Below are positions 26,248 through 34,802 of a stretch of 64,000 nucleotides of DNA, in pieces (positions within the stretch are counted from its first letter, which is position 1; each line of letters starts with the position of its first letter). The position numbers and the translations under genes were made by a program. The notes below the pieces were generated by a model. The model was not told the DNA's origin, searched no databases, and worked only from the letters and a program-made list of their open reading frames with translations. Location: the NCBI GenBank assembly GCA_019235885.1, contig JAFAKB010000091.1, positions 1 to 64,000 on the forward strand, read 5' to 3'. The DNA comes from Candidatus Eremiobacterota bacterium (GTDB lineage: Bacteria > Vulcanimicrobiota > Vulcanimicrobiia > Vulcanimicrobiales > Vulcanimicrobiaceae).

Positions 26248-26873
26248 TGGACGTCTTCGCCGACATCGCCGCGGTCCAGACCCGGATCGCGGAGATCACC
26301 GGCGCTCCCGCGCCGGGGAGCGCGCAGCCGGCTGCGGCCCCCGCGCTCGGCGCGCCGCGCTTCGCCGCGGCCCTGGCCGGCGCGCTGCGGCCGGCGAACC
26401 CGGCGCTCGGACTGCAGCCCGGCGGCGACGACGCGCCCGGGAGCGGTCAACCGCCGGCGATGGTCGCCGCACCCGTCCCGCCGGCGCAGATCGACGCGCT
26501 GGTCGAGCAGAACGCCGCCGCCTGGCAGGTCGACCCGGCACTGATCAAAGCGGTCATCGCGAACGAGTCCGGGTTCAACGCGAACGCGACCTCGAAGGTC
26601 GGCGCGCAGGGGCTCATGCAGCTCATGCCCGGGACGGCCGCCTCGCTGGGCGTCCGGGACGCGTACGATCCCGCTCAGAACGTCGCCGGCGGCGCGCGCT
26701 ACCTGCGCGGCTTGCTCGACCGCTTCCACGGCGACAAACGGCTCGCGATCGCGGCGTACAACGCAGGACCCGGCGCCGTTGAGAAGTACGGTGACGTTCC
26801 GCCGTATGCCGAGACGCGCAATTACGTCCAAAACGTCCTGGCTTCGTTCGACAAGTACAGCGGCGCTCAGTAG
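26244..26873 (+). CDS. lytic transglycosylase (SLT domain) of the export operon
   Basis: 209 residues. The first 100 residues are low-complexity Ala/Pro and resemble a substrate-type N-terminus. The C-terminal part is an SLT domain: IDALVEQNAAAWQVDPALIKAVIANESGFNANATSKVGAQGLMQLMPGTAASLGV with the catalytic glutamate in ANESGF, then AGGARYLRGLLDRF and AIAAYNAGPGAVEKYG. No classical signal peptide, so it may travel through the type III apparatus as FlgJ-like enzymes do. It would open peptidoglycan for rod assembly. Coupled to fliI (ATGATG). Confidence 0.88.
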   Translation: MMDVFADIAAVQTRIAEITGAPAPGSAQPAAAPALGAPRFAAALAGALRPANPALGLQPGGDDAPGSGQPPAMVAAPVPPAQIDALVEQNAAAWQVDPALIKAVIANESGFNANATSKVGAQGLMQLMPGTAASLGVRDAYDPAQNVAGGARYLRGLLDRFHGDKRLAIAAYNAGPGAVEKYGDVPPYAETRNYVQNVLASFDKYSGAQ

Positions 26874-28410
26874 CGCGGCGCTGTTCTCGCTCGGCCTGGT
26901 TCCGGCTGCCGCGAAGCAGGCGGCCGAGCCGAGCGTGCCGGTCGCGACGATCATCGCCGCCTACGACAAAGCGACGCACGCCGACGACGTGAAGACGTTC
27001 GCCGCCGAAGGGACGCTCAGCGGCGAAGGGCTGAGCGGAACGTACCGGATCGTCCGCGACGGAAAGAACGAGCGCGAGGACGACGTCCTCGGGCCGCGGC
27101 ACGAAACCTCGCTGCGGCTCGGCGAGCGACTCTTCTTGCGCAACGCGAACGGCAACGTGCGCGAGCTTCGCGGCTACCTGCACCGCCGCGCGCTCACCGA
27201 GGAAGTAATCGACTCGGGCGAGTTCGTGCACCATCCGGAGCTGGCGCGTTTCGCCGGCTGGGGCAGCGTCGGCGGAGTGAACGCGTGGCGGCTCGAGATC
27301 AATGCGGTCGGCGGGGAGCCGGAGACGCTGTGGATCGACCCGGCGAGCGGGTTGCCGCTGCGGCTCGAGTACCTCGACGGCGACGGCCCCTCGTACGTCG
27401 ACTACGCTGACTGGCGCGACGTGCAAGGCCGCAAGATCGCGTTTCGCAACACGCTCACCGACGGGGACCACCGCTTCGACACCGTGCAGCAGACGACGTC
27501 GGTGACGATCGACGCGCCGGTCGACCCGGCGGCGTTCGCGCCGCTCGCGCCGCGCCGGCTGGAAACGGACCGCGTCCACGTCGTGCCGCTGATCGAGCGC
27601 GAGGGACACGTCGGCGTCACGGTGCGGATCGCGAACAAGGACTGGTTCTTCTTGCTCGACACCGGCGCGCAGTCGATCCTGGTCGACACCGCGGTCCTCA
27701 AAGCCGCCGGCGTCGAAGGAGAGGGCGCGATGGAGGTGCGCGGCGCCGCGCGCAGCGGCGGGCTCACCGCCGCGACGCTGCCGAAGCTCGAGCTCGACGG
27801 CGCGGCGATGAACGACGTCGTCGTCTCGTCGATCGACATCGCGCACAACCTCGGCGGCGGCTTGAAGATCGACGGCATCCTCGGGTACCCGTTCTTCGCC
27901 TCGGCGGTCGTCGAGATGGACTTCGCCAAGCACGTGATGCGCTTCGGGCCGCCCGGCTCGTTCGCGCCGCAGGGAACGCCGGTCGCGCTCGACGTCGACC
28001 GCGAGCTCGCCGAGGCGACGCTGCGCGTCAACAACCGCCTCGACGCGCCGTTCATCGTCGACACCGGGAACAGCGGCGAGATGCTGCTCTACCGGCCGTT
28101 CCTCGACGCGCACCCGGGGATCGTCCCGTTCTCCGCGACGACCTCGTGGAACTACGGCTTGGGCGGCGCGAACGCGACCTACCGCACCTCGCTCGACGAC
28201 CTCCACCTCGGCGGCTTCGACTTGTACCACCGCAACGTCGAGGTGGTGCTCGCGACGAGCGGCGCGTTCGCCGACCGCGTCGACGCGGGGAACGTCGGGC
28301 TCGGCGTGCTGCGCAACTTCGTGGCGACCTTCGACCTGAGCAACGCGGCGATGTATCTCGCGCCGGGCACCGCGTTCGACGACGGGCGCCGGCGCACCGC
28401 GTTACGGTGA
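26809..28410 (+). CDS. secreted retropepsin-like aspartic protease (two DTG sites)
   Basis: 533 residues from the ATG at 26809. A basic N-terminus and hydrophobic stretch STAALSSAALFSLGLVPAAA form a likely signal peptide. Residues about 45-240 resemble an outer-membrane-lipoprotein-sorting-like beta domain (AEGTLSGEGLSGTYRIVRDGKNEREDDVLGPRHE). Two aspartic protease half-sites follow: FLLDTGAQSILVD near 280 and FIVDTGNSGEMLLY near 415, so the chain could form an intramolecular dimer. It overlaps the transglycosylase end by 65 bases in another frame; a later start would remove the basic N-terminus. Substrate unknown; it need not belong to the export machine. Confidence 0.8.
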   Translation, partial: PRRAITSKTSWLRSTSTAALSSAALFSLGLVPAAAKQAAEPSVPVATIIAAYDKATHADDVKTFAAEGTLSGEGLSGTYRIVRDGKNEREDDVLGPRHETSLRLGERLFLRNANGNVRELRGYLHRRALTEEVIDSGEFVHHPELARFAGWGSVGGVNAWRLEINAVGGEPETLWIDPASGLPLRLEYLDGDGPSYVDYADWRDVQGRKIAFRNTLTDGDHRFDTVQQTTSVTIDAPVDPAAFAPLAPRRLETDRVHVVPLIEREGHVGVTVRIANKDWFFLLDTGAQSILVDTAVLKAAGVEGEGAMEVRGAARSGGLTAATLPKLELDGAAMNDVVVSSIDIAHNLGGGLKIDGILGYPFFASAVVEMDFAKHVMRFGPPGSFAPQGTPVALDVDRELAEATLRVNNRLDAPFIVDTGNSGEMLLYRPFLDAHPGIVPFSATTSWNYGLGGANATYRTSLDDLHLGGFDLYHRNVEVVLATSGAFADRVDAGNVGLGVLRNFVATFDLSNAAMYLAPGTAFDDGRRRTALR

Positions 28411-28844
28411 ACCCGGCGAGCCGAATCGACTCCGCGAGCGCGACGGACGCCGAGCCGCGCCCGGAGGTCGTGCCGCTGAGCGCCGGGTTTCGCCTCGGGC
28501 GCGGGGGCTGGTACGTTCTCGAAGAGGCCGCGGGCGCGGTGTTCCGGTGGGTGCGCAACGACGCCGAGATCGTCGTCACCGACGCGGGTGCGCGCAGCCT
28601 CGAGCTCGAGTTGGAGCCGGGGCCGGGGATGCGCTTCGCGCCGTTCGTCCTCAGCGTGCGCGATGAGCGCGGCGAGGAACTGCTCAGTACGCGGATCGCC
28701 TCGCGCCGGCGGCTCGAGATCGCGCTGCCGACAGGTGCTCGCGTTCCGTACGCGCTGACGCTGCACGTGGAAGGCGGCGGCGTGACCGTCGCCGGATTTA
28801 CGCGCGTCTTGAACTTTCGCGTCTTTCACATCGCGCCGGCGTGA
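28407..28844 (+). CDS. hypothetical beta-rich protein
   Basis: 145 residues starting at a GTG that overlaps the protease stop (GTGA). Predicted beta-rich: GGWYVLEEAAGAVFRWVRNDAEIVVTDA, then RSLELELEPGPG and FAPFVLSVRDERGEELLS. No signal peptide. This arrangement of strands recurs in carbohydrate-associated accessory proteins placed next to methyltransferases or glycosyltransferases, but no family is assigned. The stop overlaps the SGNH-like gene start, so it probably works with it. Confidence 0.65.
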   Translation: MNPASRIDSASATDAEPRPEVVPLSAGFRLGRGGWYVLEEAAGAVFRWVRNDAEIVVTDAGARSLELELEPGPGMRFAPFVLSVRDERGEELLSTRIASRRRLEIALPTGARVPYALTLHVEGGGVTVAGFTRVLNFRVFHIAPA

Positions 28845-29752
28845 TGCAAGAGCGAACGGCGGCGCTCGTCGACGCAGCGATCTGTGACGAGGACGAGATC
28901 CTCAAAACGGTCGCCGGCGAGCCGACCTCCGCGAACGGCTGGGCCGAGGCCGGCGCGTTCTACCGGGTTCCCGCGCTCTACTTCATCGGCGACAGCCGGG
29001 TCATGCCCTTCCGCAACGCGGTCTACGTCTCGCCGTACACCGCGCGCGGCTATGTGCTGCGCTCGATCCACCTGCGCTGCCTGCACGCAGGCGACTTCTA
29101 CTCGGCCGAGCACGGCCTCAACGCGGCACTGATCGGAACGTTCGCCACCGATCAGGCGATGATCTCCAACGACGAAGGCGCGCACTGGACCGCGACCGCG
29201 TCGGAGGATCGCGCCGGCGCGGGCACGTCTCCGCTCGTGCTCTTCTGCGGTCCGTACGACGTGCACCGGGTTCTCCAAGAGCTCGGGCCGGGCGCTGATG
29301 TGCGTCCGTGGGACGAGCGCTCGCAACGCCACACGGTAACCGTGCCGCCTCCCTCGCGCCTCGTCGGCGCGGATGAAGTCTCGCAGCGCATCCTCGAGAT
29401 GATGCAGCCGTTTGCGGAAGGGATTCGGGCGCTGCAGGCGATCGGGTTCACGCGCATCTTCGTGCACGGCGCCTACCGCTCGCGCGGCGCCGAGCGGTTT
29501 CAGGAGCGCTACGGGCAGGCGAAGTGGTTGCGCCAGTATCATCCGAACGCGCTCCTCAAGGTGACGCTGCTGCTCGACGAGGCGATGCGCCGGATCGCGC
29601 TGGAGACGTCGAGCCGCTACCTCGCAGCTCCGGTCGATGCGGACGGTCTGCTGGCGGAGGAGCTGACCTGGGACGACGTTCACTACAGCGCGCAAGGCGC
29701 GAGCGAAGTCGCGCGCTGCGTCGTCTCGGTCCTGGAGGGCGTCGTCGAATGA
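28844..29752 (+). CDS. SGNH/GDSL hydrolase-like protein
   Basis: 302 residues. The N-terminal ALYFIGDSRVMPFRN carries the GDS nucleophile block and the C-terminal WDDVHYSAQGASEVARCVV carries the DxxH dyad of SGNH esterases and acyltransferases. The intermediate Gly and Asn blocks are less clear (LVLFCGPYDVHRVL may be one). It is likely an O-acyl transferase or esterase of a surface glycan. GTG 28841 and ATG 28844 are adjacent; ATG is preferred. The next gene (GSCFA) overlaps its stop. Confidence 0.72.
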   Translation: MQERTAALVDAAICDEDEILKTVAGEPTSANGWAEAGAFYRVPALYFIGDSRVMPFRNAVYVSPYTARGYVLRSIHLRCLHAGDFYSAEHGLNAALIGTFATDQAMISNDEGAHWTATASEDRAGAGTSPLVLFCGPYDVHRVLQELGPGADVRPWDERSQRHTVTVPPPSRLVGADEVSQRILEMMQPFAEGIRALQAIGFTRIFVHGAYRSRGAERFQERYGQAKWLRQYHPNALLKVTLLLDEAMRRIALETSSRYLAAPVDADGLLAEELTWDDVHYSAQGASEVARCVVSVLEGVVE

Positions 29753-30684
29753 TCGCGCGGACGAGCTTCCCCTACGACGGCGTGCCGTCGCACCGGAACT
29801 GGAATCTCGCTGTTTCGGGCGCCGCGGAGCGCGCGGCGATCGACGTGCAGGGTCCGGTCAAGTTTCGCTTCCCGCGCACGGCGTCGGTCGCATCGATGGG
29901 CAGTTGTTTCGGAAGCCGTCTCTCCGAGAGCTTGGCAGACTGCGGACTTCACTTCCCCGTCTACGAGCCCGGCGCCGAGCCGCTCGCCGCGCGGTACGGC
30001 AACGTCTACACGACACTGCAGCTCCGCCAGCTTCTCGATCGCGCGCTCGCCGTCTTCGAACCGCTCGAGCGTGCGTGGCCGACGCCCGAAGGGCGCTGGC
30101 TGGATCCGTTCCGGCCGCTGGTGGACCGGGCCGGTTTTGCGACCGTCCCCGAGCTGGAGCGCGCGCGGCGCCTGCACTTGCACGCCGTGCGGCGGATGTT
30201 CGAGGAGATCGACGTCTTCGTGTTCACGATCGGGCTGACGGAAGTATGGCGCGACGTTCGTGACGGTGCCGCGTTTCCGATTCCGCCGGGGCGCGGTCGC
30301 GGGATCTTCGACGCCGGGCGGTATGCGGCGACGAACCTCGACGTGCAGGCGAACGCCGCCGAGCTGGACGCGTTTCTCGCGCGACTGCGCGAGATCAACG
30401 CCGGCGTGCGGGTCGTGCTGACCGTCTCGCCGGTTCCGATCGCGCTGACGACCGAGCCGGTTCACGTCGCGCGCGCGTCGCTCTACAGCAAATCGGTGCT
30501 GAAGGTCGTCGCGGAAGAGGCGGCTCGGCGGCATCCCCACGTCGACTATTTCGCGTCGTACGACCTGGTGATGATGAACTTCGGCGGGGAGGCGCTTTTC
30601 GAGGACGACGCTCGGCACATTCGGCCGTTCGTCCGAGACCGCGTCGCCGCGCGGTTCGTCGAGCGCTTCTTCGAAGCGGGCTGA
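29749..30684 (+). CDS. GSCFA domain protein
   Basis: 311 residues with the family signature RTASVASMGSCFGSRLSESL near residue 50, then a long middle with VFTIGLTEVWRDVRDG and VLTVSPVPIALT, and the C-terminal FASYDLVMMNFGGEALFEDDARHIRP. GSCFA proteins are SGNH-like and co-occur with polysaccharide biosynthesis; their reaction is uncertain. Coupled to the SGNH gene by ATGA. The pair is inserted between two blocks of export genes. Confidence 0.88.
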   Translation: MIARTSFPYDGVPSHRNWNLAVSGAAERAAIDVQGPVKFRFPRTASVASMGSCFGSRLSESLADCGLHFPVYEPGAEPLAARYGNVYTTLQLRQLLDRALAVFEPLERAWPTPEGRWLDPFRPLVDRAGFATVPELERARRLHLHAVRRMFEEIDVFVFTIGLTEVWRDVRDGAAFPIPPGRGRGIFDAGRYAATNLDVQANAAELDAFLARLREINAGVRVVLTVSPVPIALTTEPVHVARASLYSKSVLKVVAEEAARRHPHVDYFASYDLVMMNFGGEALFEDDARHIRPFVRDRVAARFVERFFEAG

Positions 30685-30691
30685 ACCGCGC

Positions 30692-31591
30692 TTAGCTCAA
30701 GGGTAACAGATCGTAGATCTCCGCCCCGTAGTCCGCGAGCGGGATCGTCGCGCGAACGGAGCCGTCGAGCCCGACGTCGTGAAGCGCGCAGATTCCGGCG
30801 GGCCGCCCATCATCGCCCGGACTGAGCATCCGCCCGCTGCTGCGTGACGTGACGCGTCCGACGCTGGTGCCGACGAGCATGCGCGCGCCGCCGAGGTGCG
30901 CGGCGCCGCGCGTGTACCCGTCCAGCGCCGCGATCGGGCCGCTCACGGAACGGAAGACCTGCCGGGACGATTCGCAGAAGTAGAGCGCATTGCCGAGCGA
31001 GACGAGGCTGTGCGGATGGCCGAGGTCCTCGACCACGACGTGGCGGTTCGCCAGAACGAAGACGAAGCCGCCGCTCGCATCGCTCCAGAGATCGCTCTGC
31101 GAACGTCTCGGGCCGAACGCGCAGCCGAGCAGCGTGTCGCCGTGAACGGCGAGTGCGTTGACGTGCAGCGTGTCCCCGCCCCCCGTACCGCCCCGCCACA
31201 GCACGGTCCGAGCGCTGAAGCCGTTTCCGTCGTAGCCGTACCACACGACCTCGTCCGTTCCGCTGGATGCGACCGCCAGACCGCCGTGCCAGGCCACGAT
31301 CGAGTGCGCATCGCGCGCGTTCGGGAGCGGCGCTTCGATCCGCACCGCGAGCGTGCGCGCGTCGAGAACCATGACGGACGCCTCCGGCGCCTGGCGTGCC
31401 ACCATGATCTCGTCTCCCATCGCACACAGGCCGGTCGCGCCCGAACCGGACGTGATCGCGACCGGGGTGATCGCCCCGGACGTGGTGTCGACGACCAGCA
31501 GCGACGGCGCATCCTTCACGACGTTGCACAGCGAGACCAAGAAGCGTGCCGCACCGCGACTCTTCCACGAACCGGCCGAATCGAGCATCAA
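30692..31591 (-). CDS. DUF4915-like propeller protein
   Basis: 299 residues beginning MMLDSAGSWKSRGAARFLVSLCNVVKDAPSLLVVD, with propeller-like repeats: GLCAMGDEIMVARQ, HSIVAWHGGLAVASSGTDEVVWYGYDG, HVNALAVHGDTLLGCAFG, HPHSLVSLGNALYFCESSRQVFRS. The LVSLCN opening and the HPHSL and LYFCESSR blocks resemble the DUF4915/TIGR03032-type family, found with glycan-modifying GSCFA or sulfotransferase genes. No catalytic role is known. Convergent with the GSCFA gene, 7 bases between their ends. Confidence 0.75.
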   Translation of the reverse strand: MMLDSAGSWKSRGAARFLVSLCNVVKDAPSLLVVDTTSGAITPVAITSGSGATGLCAMGDEIMVARQAPEASVMVLDARTLAVRIEAPLPNARDAHSIVAWHGGLAVASSGTDEVVWYGYDGNGFSARTVLWRGGTGGGDTLHVNALAVHGDTLLGCAFGPRRSQSDLWSDASGGFVFVLANRHVVVEDLGHPHSLVSLGNALYFCESSRQVFRSVSGPIAALDGYTRGAAHLGGARMLVGTSVGRVTSRSSGRMLSPGDDGRPAGICALHDVGLDGSVRATIPLADYGAEIYDLLPLS

Positions 31592-31722
31592 AAAGGCTTC
31601 GCAACGCTCGCGCTCCCGTCCCCGGCGGGAAGCGGCCGGTCGTTCCGCGCGACGTTCGGCAACAATGCCGCAACGCGGTGGTCCGCATGCGCGCGCTATG
31701 GTGGTCGCGGAGGACGGCCCAC
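31592..31722. other. gap without identified gene
   Basis: 131 bases between the DUF4915-like gene and the first start of the unresolved frame. It should hold the promoters of both divergent units, but no box is clear. Confidence 0.3.
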
Positions 31723-32259
31723 ATGCATCAGACTACCGGCGTCGCGGTATTCGCGACGCACCTTTCCTGCACCGACCGGCGCGCGCTCTCGCAAGCGTGG
31801 TACAGCGCGCTGCATCTTGCCGAGCGCTCGCCGCGAACCTGCGGAGCGCGAGCTGCAGCGCGCGCGGAAAAAACGGCAGGCCGGCGAGCCGCGCACACGG
31901 CGCGTAGCTCAGCGCCGCAGCGTCCCGGCGACGGCGTCGCGCGGCGCGCATGCAAACCATTGCACGCGCCGGCGCCACGGCGAGATTCGTGCGCGCCGCA
32001 GATGGAACGGCGCGAACCGAGATACGGCCTCACGCGGTGCTCCGGGTCCGCGCCGGGATGGCGCACGCGACGCGCAGTTCCCTCGGCGTTCGCGGTGCGC
32101 GCGGCGAACGGAAGCGTTCACCTGCTCGTGCGCGAAGACGGTGCGCGAACGCGCGTCGTCGCGGCGTGCACGCCGCGGCTCCGCGAGCGCGTCGAACGCG
32201 CCCTGGCGCACGCGCGCGTCGCGCTCGCGCAGCGCGGCATCGCTGCGGAGGCGGCGTAA
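31723..32259 (+). CDS. unresolved reading frame(s) upstream of the rod gene
   Basis: One frame is open for 178 codons (start MHQTTGVAVFATHLSCTDRR), but codon-position GC jumps between frames. The first 38 codons and the last 60 (FAVRAANGSVHLLVREDGARTRVVAACTPRLRERVERAL) look coding in this frame. The middle looks better in the +1 frame (EPAERELQRARKKRQAGEPRTRR). From ATG 31950 a third frame reads MQTIARAGATARFVRAADGTARTE. It may be one or two genes damaged by small indels, or a short gene starting at 32001. The stop is 1 base before the rod gene GTG. Confidence 0.35.
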   Translation: MHQTTGVAVFATHLSCTDRRALSQAWYSALHLAERSPRTCGARAAARAEKTAGRRAAHTARSSAPQRPGDGVARRACKPLHAPAPRRDSCAPQMERREPRYGLTRCSGSAPGWRTRRAVPSAFAVRAANGSVHLLVREDGARTRVVAACTPRLRERVERALAHARVALAQRGIAAEAA

Positions 32260-32260
32260 C

Positions 32261-32986
32261 GTGCTCGGCGCATCACCGCTCGACGCGTACGAGCGCGTCG
32301 TCTCCCGCGCGCAGGATCTGCGCGACGCGTTCCGCGCCGGCGCGGTTCCGCTGAACGACGACGTGCGCACCCAGCCGCGCGTGACGCCTTCGAGCGATCC
32401 GCTGGGCGTCGTGCCGCCGCCCGGCGCCTGGCTCGTCACCCGCGGCGGCGACGGCGTGCGCGCCTACGAGCGCGACGGCGCGCTCTCGCTCGCCGACGGC
32501 ACGCTGCGCGCGCGCAGCGGCGCCGAGGTGCTGGGCTACCCGGGCGGCGAGCCGCGCGGCGCGCTTCCCGTCCCGCTCCGCGTTCCGGCCGCCGATCTGG
32601 CCCTCGGGCGCGCGGCGGACGCGCGGGTCGAGCCGGACGGCACGGTCGCCTACGCGCGCACCGCGATCGACCCGCGCACCGGAGCGCGCTCCGCCGAGCG
32701 GGTCGTCCTCGGGCGGATCGCGCTGGCGCGCTTTCCGGCGGGGACGCAGCCGGCCCGGCTCGACGCGGTCCGGGTCGCCGCGCCCCGCGGGGTCGTCCCG
32801 CACCTGGGCGCGCCGGCCGACGGCAGCTTTGCGCCGCTCGCGACCTTCAGCCGCGACTCCGGCGCGGTCGACGTCGCGGCCGGCGTCGCGCGGCTCGACG
32901 AAGCGTACCGTGCCTTCGAGGCGCTCGGCGCGGCGGTGAAGTCGCACGCGAGCACCCAGAAGACGGCCGTGGAGCTGGTGAAATGA
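32261..32986 (+). CDS. FlgG/FlgF-like rod or hook-type protein
   Basis: 241 residues from a GTG. The centre has the FlgF/FlgG pattern: [40 protein letters not shown] (usual: GDGFFxVxxxGxxxYTRDGxFxxxxxGxLVTxxGxxVLG), and later [16 protein letters not shown] as in GxIxLAxFxNPxGL. The C-terminal helix [29 protein letters not shown] could be the D0 helix. The canonical N-terminal helix (MNAQQxxxDVxANNLANVNT) is missing, so this is a shortened distal-rod homologue. Coupled to the FliM-like gene (ATGA). Confidence 0.68.
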   Translation: MLGASPLDAYERVVSRAQDLRDAFRAGAVPLNDDVRTQPRVTPSSDPLGVVPPPGAWLVTRGGDGVRAYERDGALSLADGTLRARSGAEVLGYPGGEPRGALPVPLRVPAADLALGRAADARVEPDGTVAYARTAIDPRTGARSAERVVLGRIALARFPAGTQPARLDAVRVAAPRGVVPHLGAPADGSFAPLATFSRDSGAVDVAAGVARLDEAYRAFEALGAAVKSHASTQKTAVELVK

Positions 32987-33783
32987 TCGCCTCGGCGACG
33001 TTCGGCGCGGCCCACGGGCGGGTGCGGCGGCTGCGCTTCGTCCCGCGCGCCTCCGTCCCGCTCGAGGCCGCCTGCACGGTGGCGAACGGCGTGCGGGAGA
33101 CGCTGCGCGAGCTGCTCGGCGCCGACTGCGAGCTCGTTCTCGGGGAGCCGGCGGCGCTCGGCGCGGGCGCGTGGTCGCTGCTCGCGCGCGAGGCGCTGCT
33201 CTTCCTGACCCGCGGCCGGCGGACCGACATCGTGCTGGTGCTGCCGCAGAGCGACGCGCGGCGGCTGGTGCTGCGGGCGTTCGGGGAGGGCGAGGCGCTT
33301 CCCGACGGCGCCTGCTCGGCGTTGGAGCTCCACGCGCTGGAGCGCATCGCGGCGCGCTGCGCGGCGGCGTTCGACCCGCTGTGCGCCGAGCGGCGCGGCG
33401 GCTCGCGGCCCGTCGGAATACACGAGGTTCCGGCGTGCGCCGCCTACTTCGATCTGCGCGTCCACGCGCCGCTCGCGCTGACGCTCGGCATCGGGATCGT
33501 CCGGGAGCTGCCGGAGCCCGGCCCGGTCGCGCTCATCTCCCCGCGCGCGCTCGACCCGGTCGAGGTCGAGGCGCGCGCGGTCTTCGCGGAAGGCATGATC
33601 GCTGCCGCCGAGTTCGTCAGGATGCGGCCCGGAACCGTCGTCAAGCTGGACACCAAGGTCGGTGCGCCCGCATCCTTGAATGTCGGGGAAAGACGTCTTG
33701 CAGCAGGCGTCGCCGGCGTCGTCGCGGCGCGGACCGCCTTCCTCGTCCACGACGCCGCATTCGGAGCCGCTCCCGCATCATGA
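32983..33783 (+). CDS. FliM/SctQ-like C-ring protein with one SpoA domain
   Basis: 266 residues, shorter than FliM (about 330). The C-terminal 70 residues form a SpoA/FliMN domain: [55 protein letters not shown]. The middle has [22 protein letters not shown], which may correspond to part of the FliM middle domain. The N-terminal CheY-binding EIDALL motif is not seen. It therefore resembles a SctQ- or FliM-type sorting/C-ring component without obvious switch input. It precedes fliN with an ATGA overlap. Confidence 0.72.
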   Translation: MIASATFGAAHGRVRRLRFVPRASVPLEAACTVANGVRETLRELLGADCELVLGEPAALGAGAWSLLAREALLFLTRGRRTDIVLVLPQSDARRLVLRAFGEGEALPDGACSALELHALERIAARCAAAFDPLCAERRGGSRPVGIHEVPACAAYFDLRVHAPLALTLGIGIVRELPEPGPVALISPRALDPVEVEARAVFAEGMIAAAEFVRMRPGTVVKLDTKVGAPASLNVGERRLAAGVAGVVAARTAFLVHDAAFGAAPAS

Positions 33784-34034
33784 TGACCGAGCAAGGCAAG
33801 AACCTCGACCTGTTGATGAACGTGCCGCTCAAGGTCACGGCGGAGCTCGGCACGTGCAAGATGCTGGTGCGCGACATCCTCAAGCTCGGCACCGGCTCGA
33901 TCGTCGAGCTCGACCGGCTCGCCGGCGGACCGGTCGACCTGCTGGTCAACGACCGGCTGGTCGCGCGGGGCGAGGTCGTCGCGATCGACGAGAACTTCGG
34001 CGTCCGCATCACCGAGCTGATCGAAAAACCGTAA
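33780..34034 (+). CDS. fliN: C-ring/sorting platform protein FliN
   Basis: 84 residues, essentially one SpoA domain: [74 protein letters not shown]. This matches FliN almost fully, including the [25 protein letters not shown] block. It would form the lower C-ring and bind FliH. Start ATG overlaps the FliM-like stop. Confidence 0.95.
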   Translation: MMTEQGKNLDLLMNVPLKVTAELGTCKMLVRDILKLGTGSIVELDRLAGGPVDLLVNDRLVARGEVVAIDENFGVRITELIEKP

Positions 34035-34079
34035 CACCGCGGCCGCCGTGCGGTCCGCGCGCGAGCGTAGGCTCATCGC

Positions 34080-34745
34080 ATGGACGACCTGCTTCGCATC
34101 GCCGGCCACGGCCATGCGCACTCCGCGCTTCCGCTCGACGTGCTGGCGGTGCTCACCCTGCTCTCGCTCGCGCCGTTCGTGCTGGTTCTCTCCACCTCGT
34201 TCGTGCGCATCGTCGTCGTGCTCTCGCTGGTCCGCTCGGCGCTCGGGGCCGCGACGCTGCCGCCGAACACGGTCCTCACCGGGCTCGCGCTGACCCTCAC
34301 CTGCGTGGTGATGGCGCCGACCTTCGAGGAGCTGCAGCGTGAGGCGATCCGTCCCTACGCGGCCGGAACGCTGACGCAGTCGGCGTTTCTCGACCGCGCG
34401 AGCCGGCCGCTGCGCACGTTCATGGAGCGCCAGACGAAGGCGCGGGATCTCGCCGTGTTCGCGCGCATCGCGCGCCGCCCGCTCGACGAGCCGGTGCAGG
34501 ACGCGCCGCTGAGCGTGCTGATCCCGGCCTTCGTCGTCGGCGAGCTGCGCGCGGCGTTCGCGATCGGCTTGGCGCTCTATCTCCCGTTCGTCGCGATCGA
34601 CCTCGCGGTCGCCGCGATCCTGATGGGCGTCGGGATGGTCATGCTGAGCCCGCCGGTGATCTCGCTGCCGTGCAAGCTGCTGTTGTTCGTCATGGTCGAC
34701 GGCTGGGCGCTGGTGTGCAACGGCGTCGTCCAAAGCTTTCGGTGA
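34080..34745 (+). CDS. fliP: export gate protein FliP
   Basis: 221 residues with the FliP signature: LLSLAPFVLVLSTSFVRIVVVLSLVRSALG, LALTLTCVVMAPTF, the RPL-RTFMERQT segment, LSVLIPAFVVGELRAAFAIGLALYLPFVAIDLAVAAILMGVGMVMLSPPVISLPCKLLLFVMVDGW. Five copies build the core of the export gate with FliQ and FliR. The usual N-terminal signal peptide is missing, which is common in non-enterobacterial FliP. No fliO precedes it. fliQ is 2.8 kb downstream. Confidence 0.96.
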   Translation: MDDLLRIAGHGHAHSALPLDVLAVLTLLSLAPFVLVLSTSFVRIVVVLSLVRSALGAATLPPNTVLTGLALTLTCVVMAPTFEELQREAIRPYAAGTLTQSAFLDRASRPLRTFMERQTKARDLAVFARIARRPLDEPVQDAPLSVLIPAFVVGELRAAFAIGLALYLPFVAIDLAVAAILMGVGMVMLSPPVISLPCKLLLFVMVDGWALVCNGVVQSFR

Positions 34746-34802
34746 GACGGCGCTCCGCCCTCGGCTCCGCGTAACGACATGCCGGCGTCAGTACCGTTGC
34801 GC

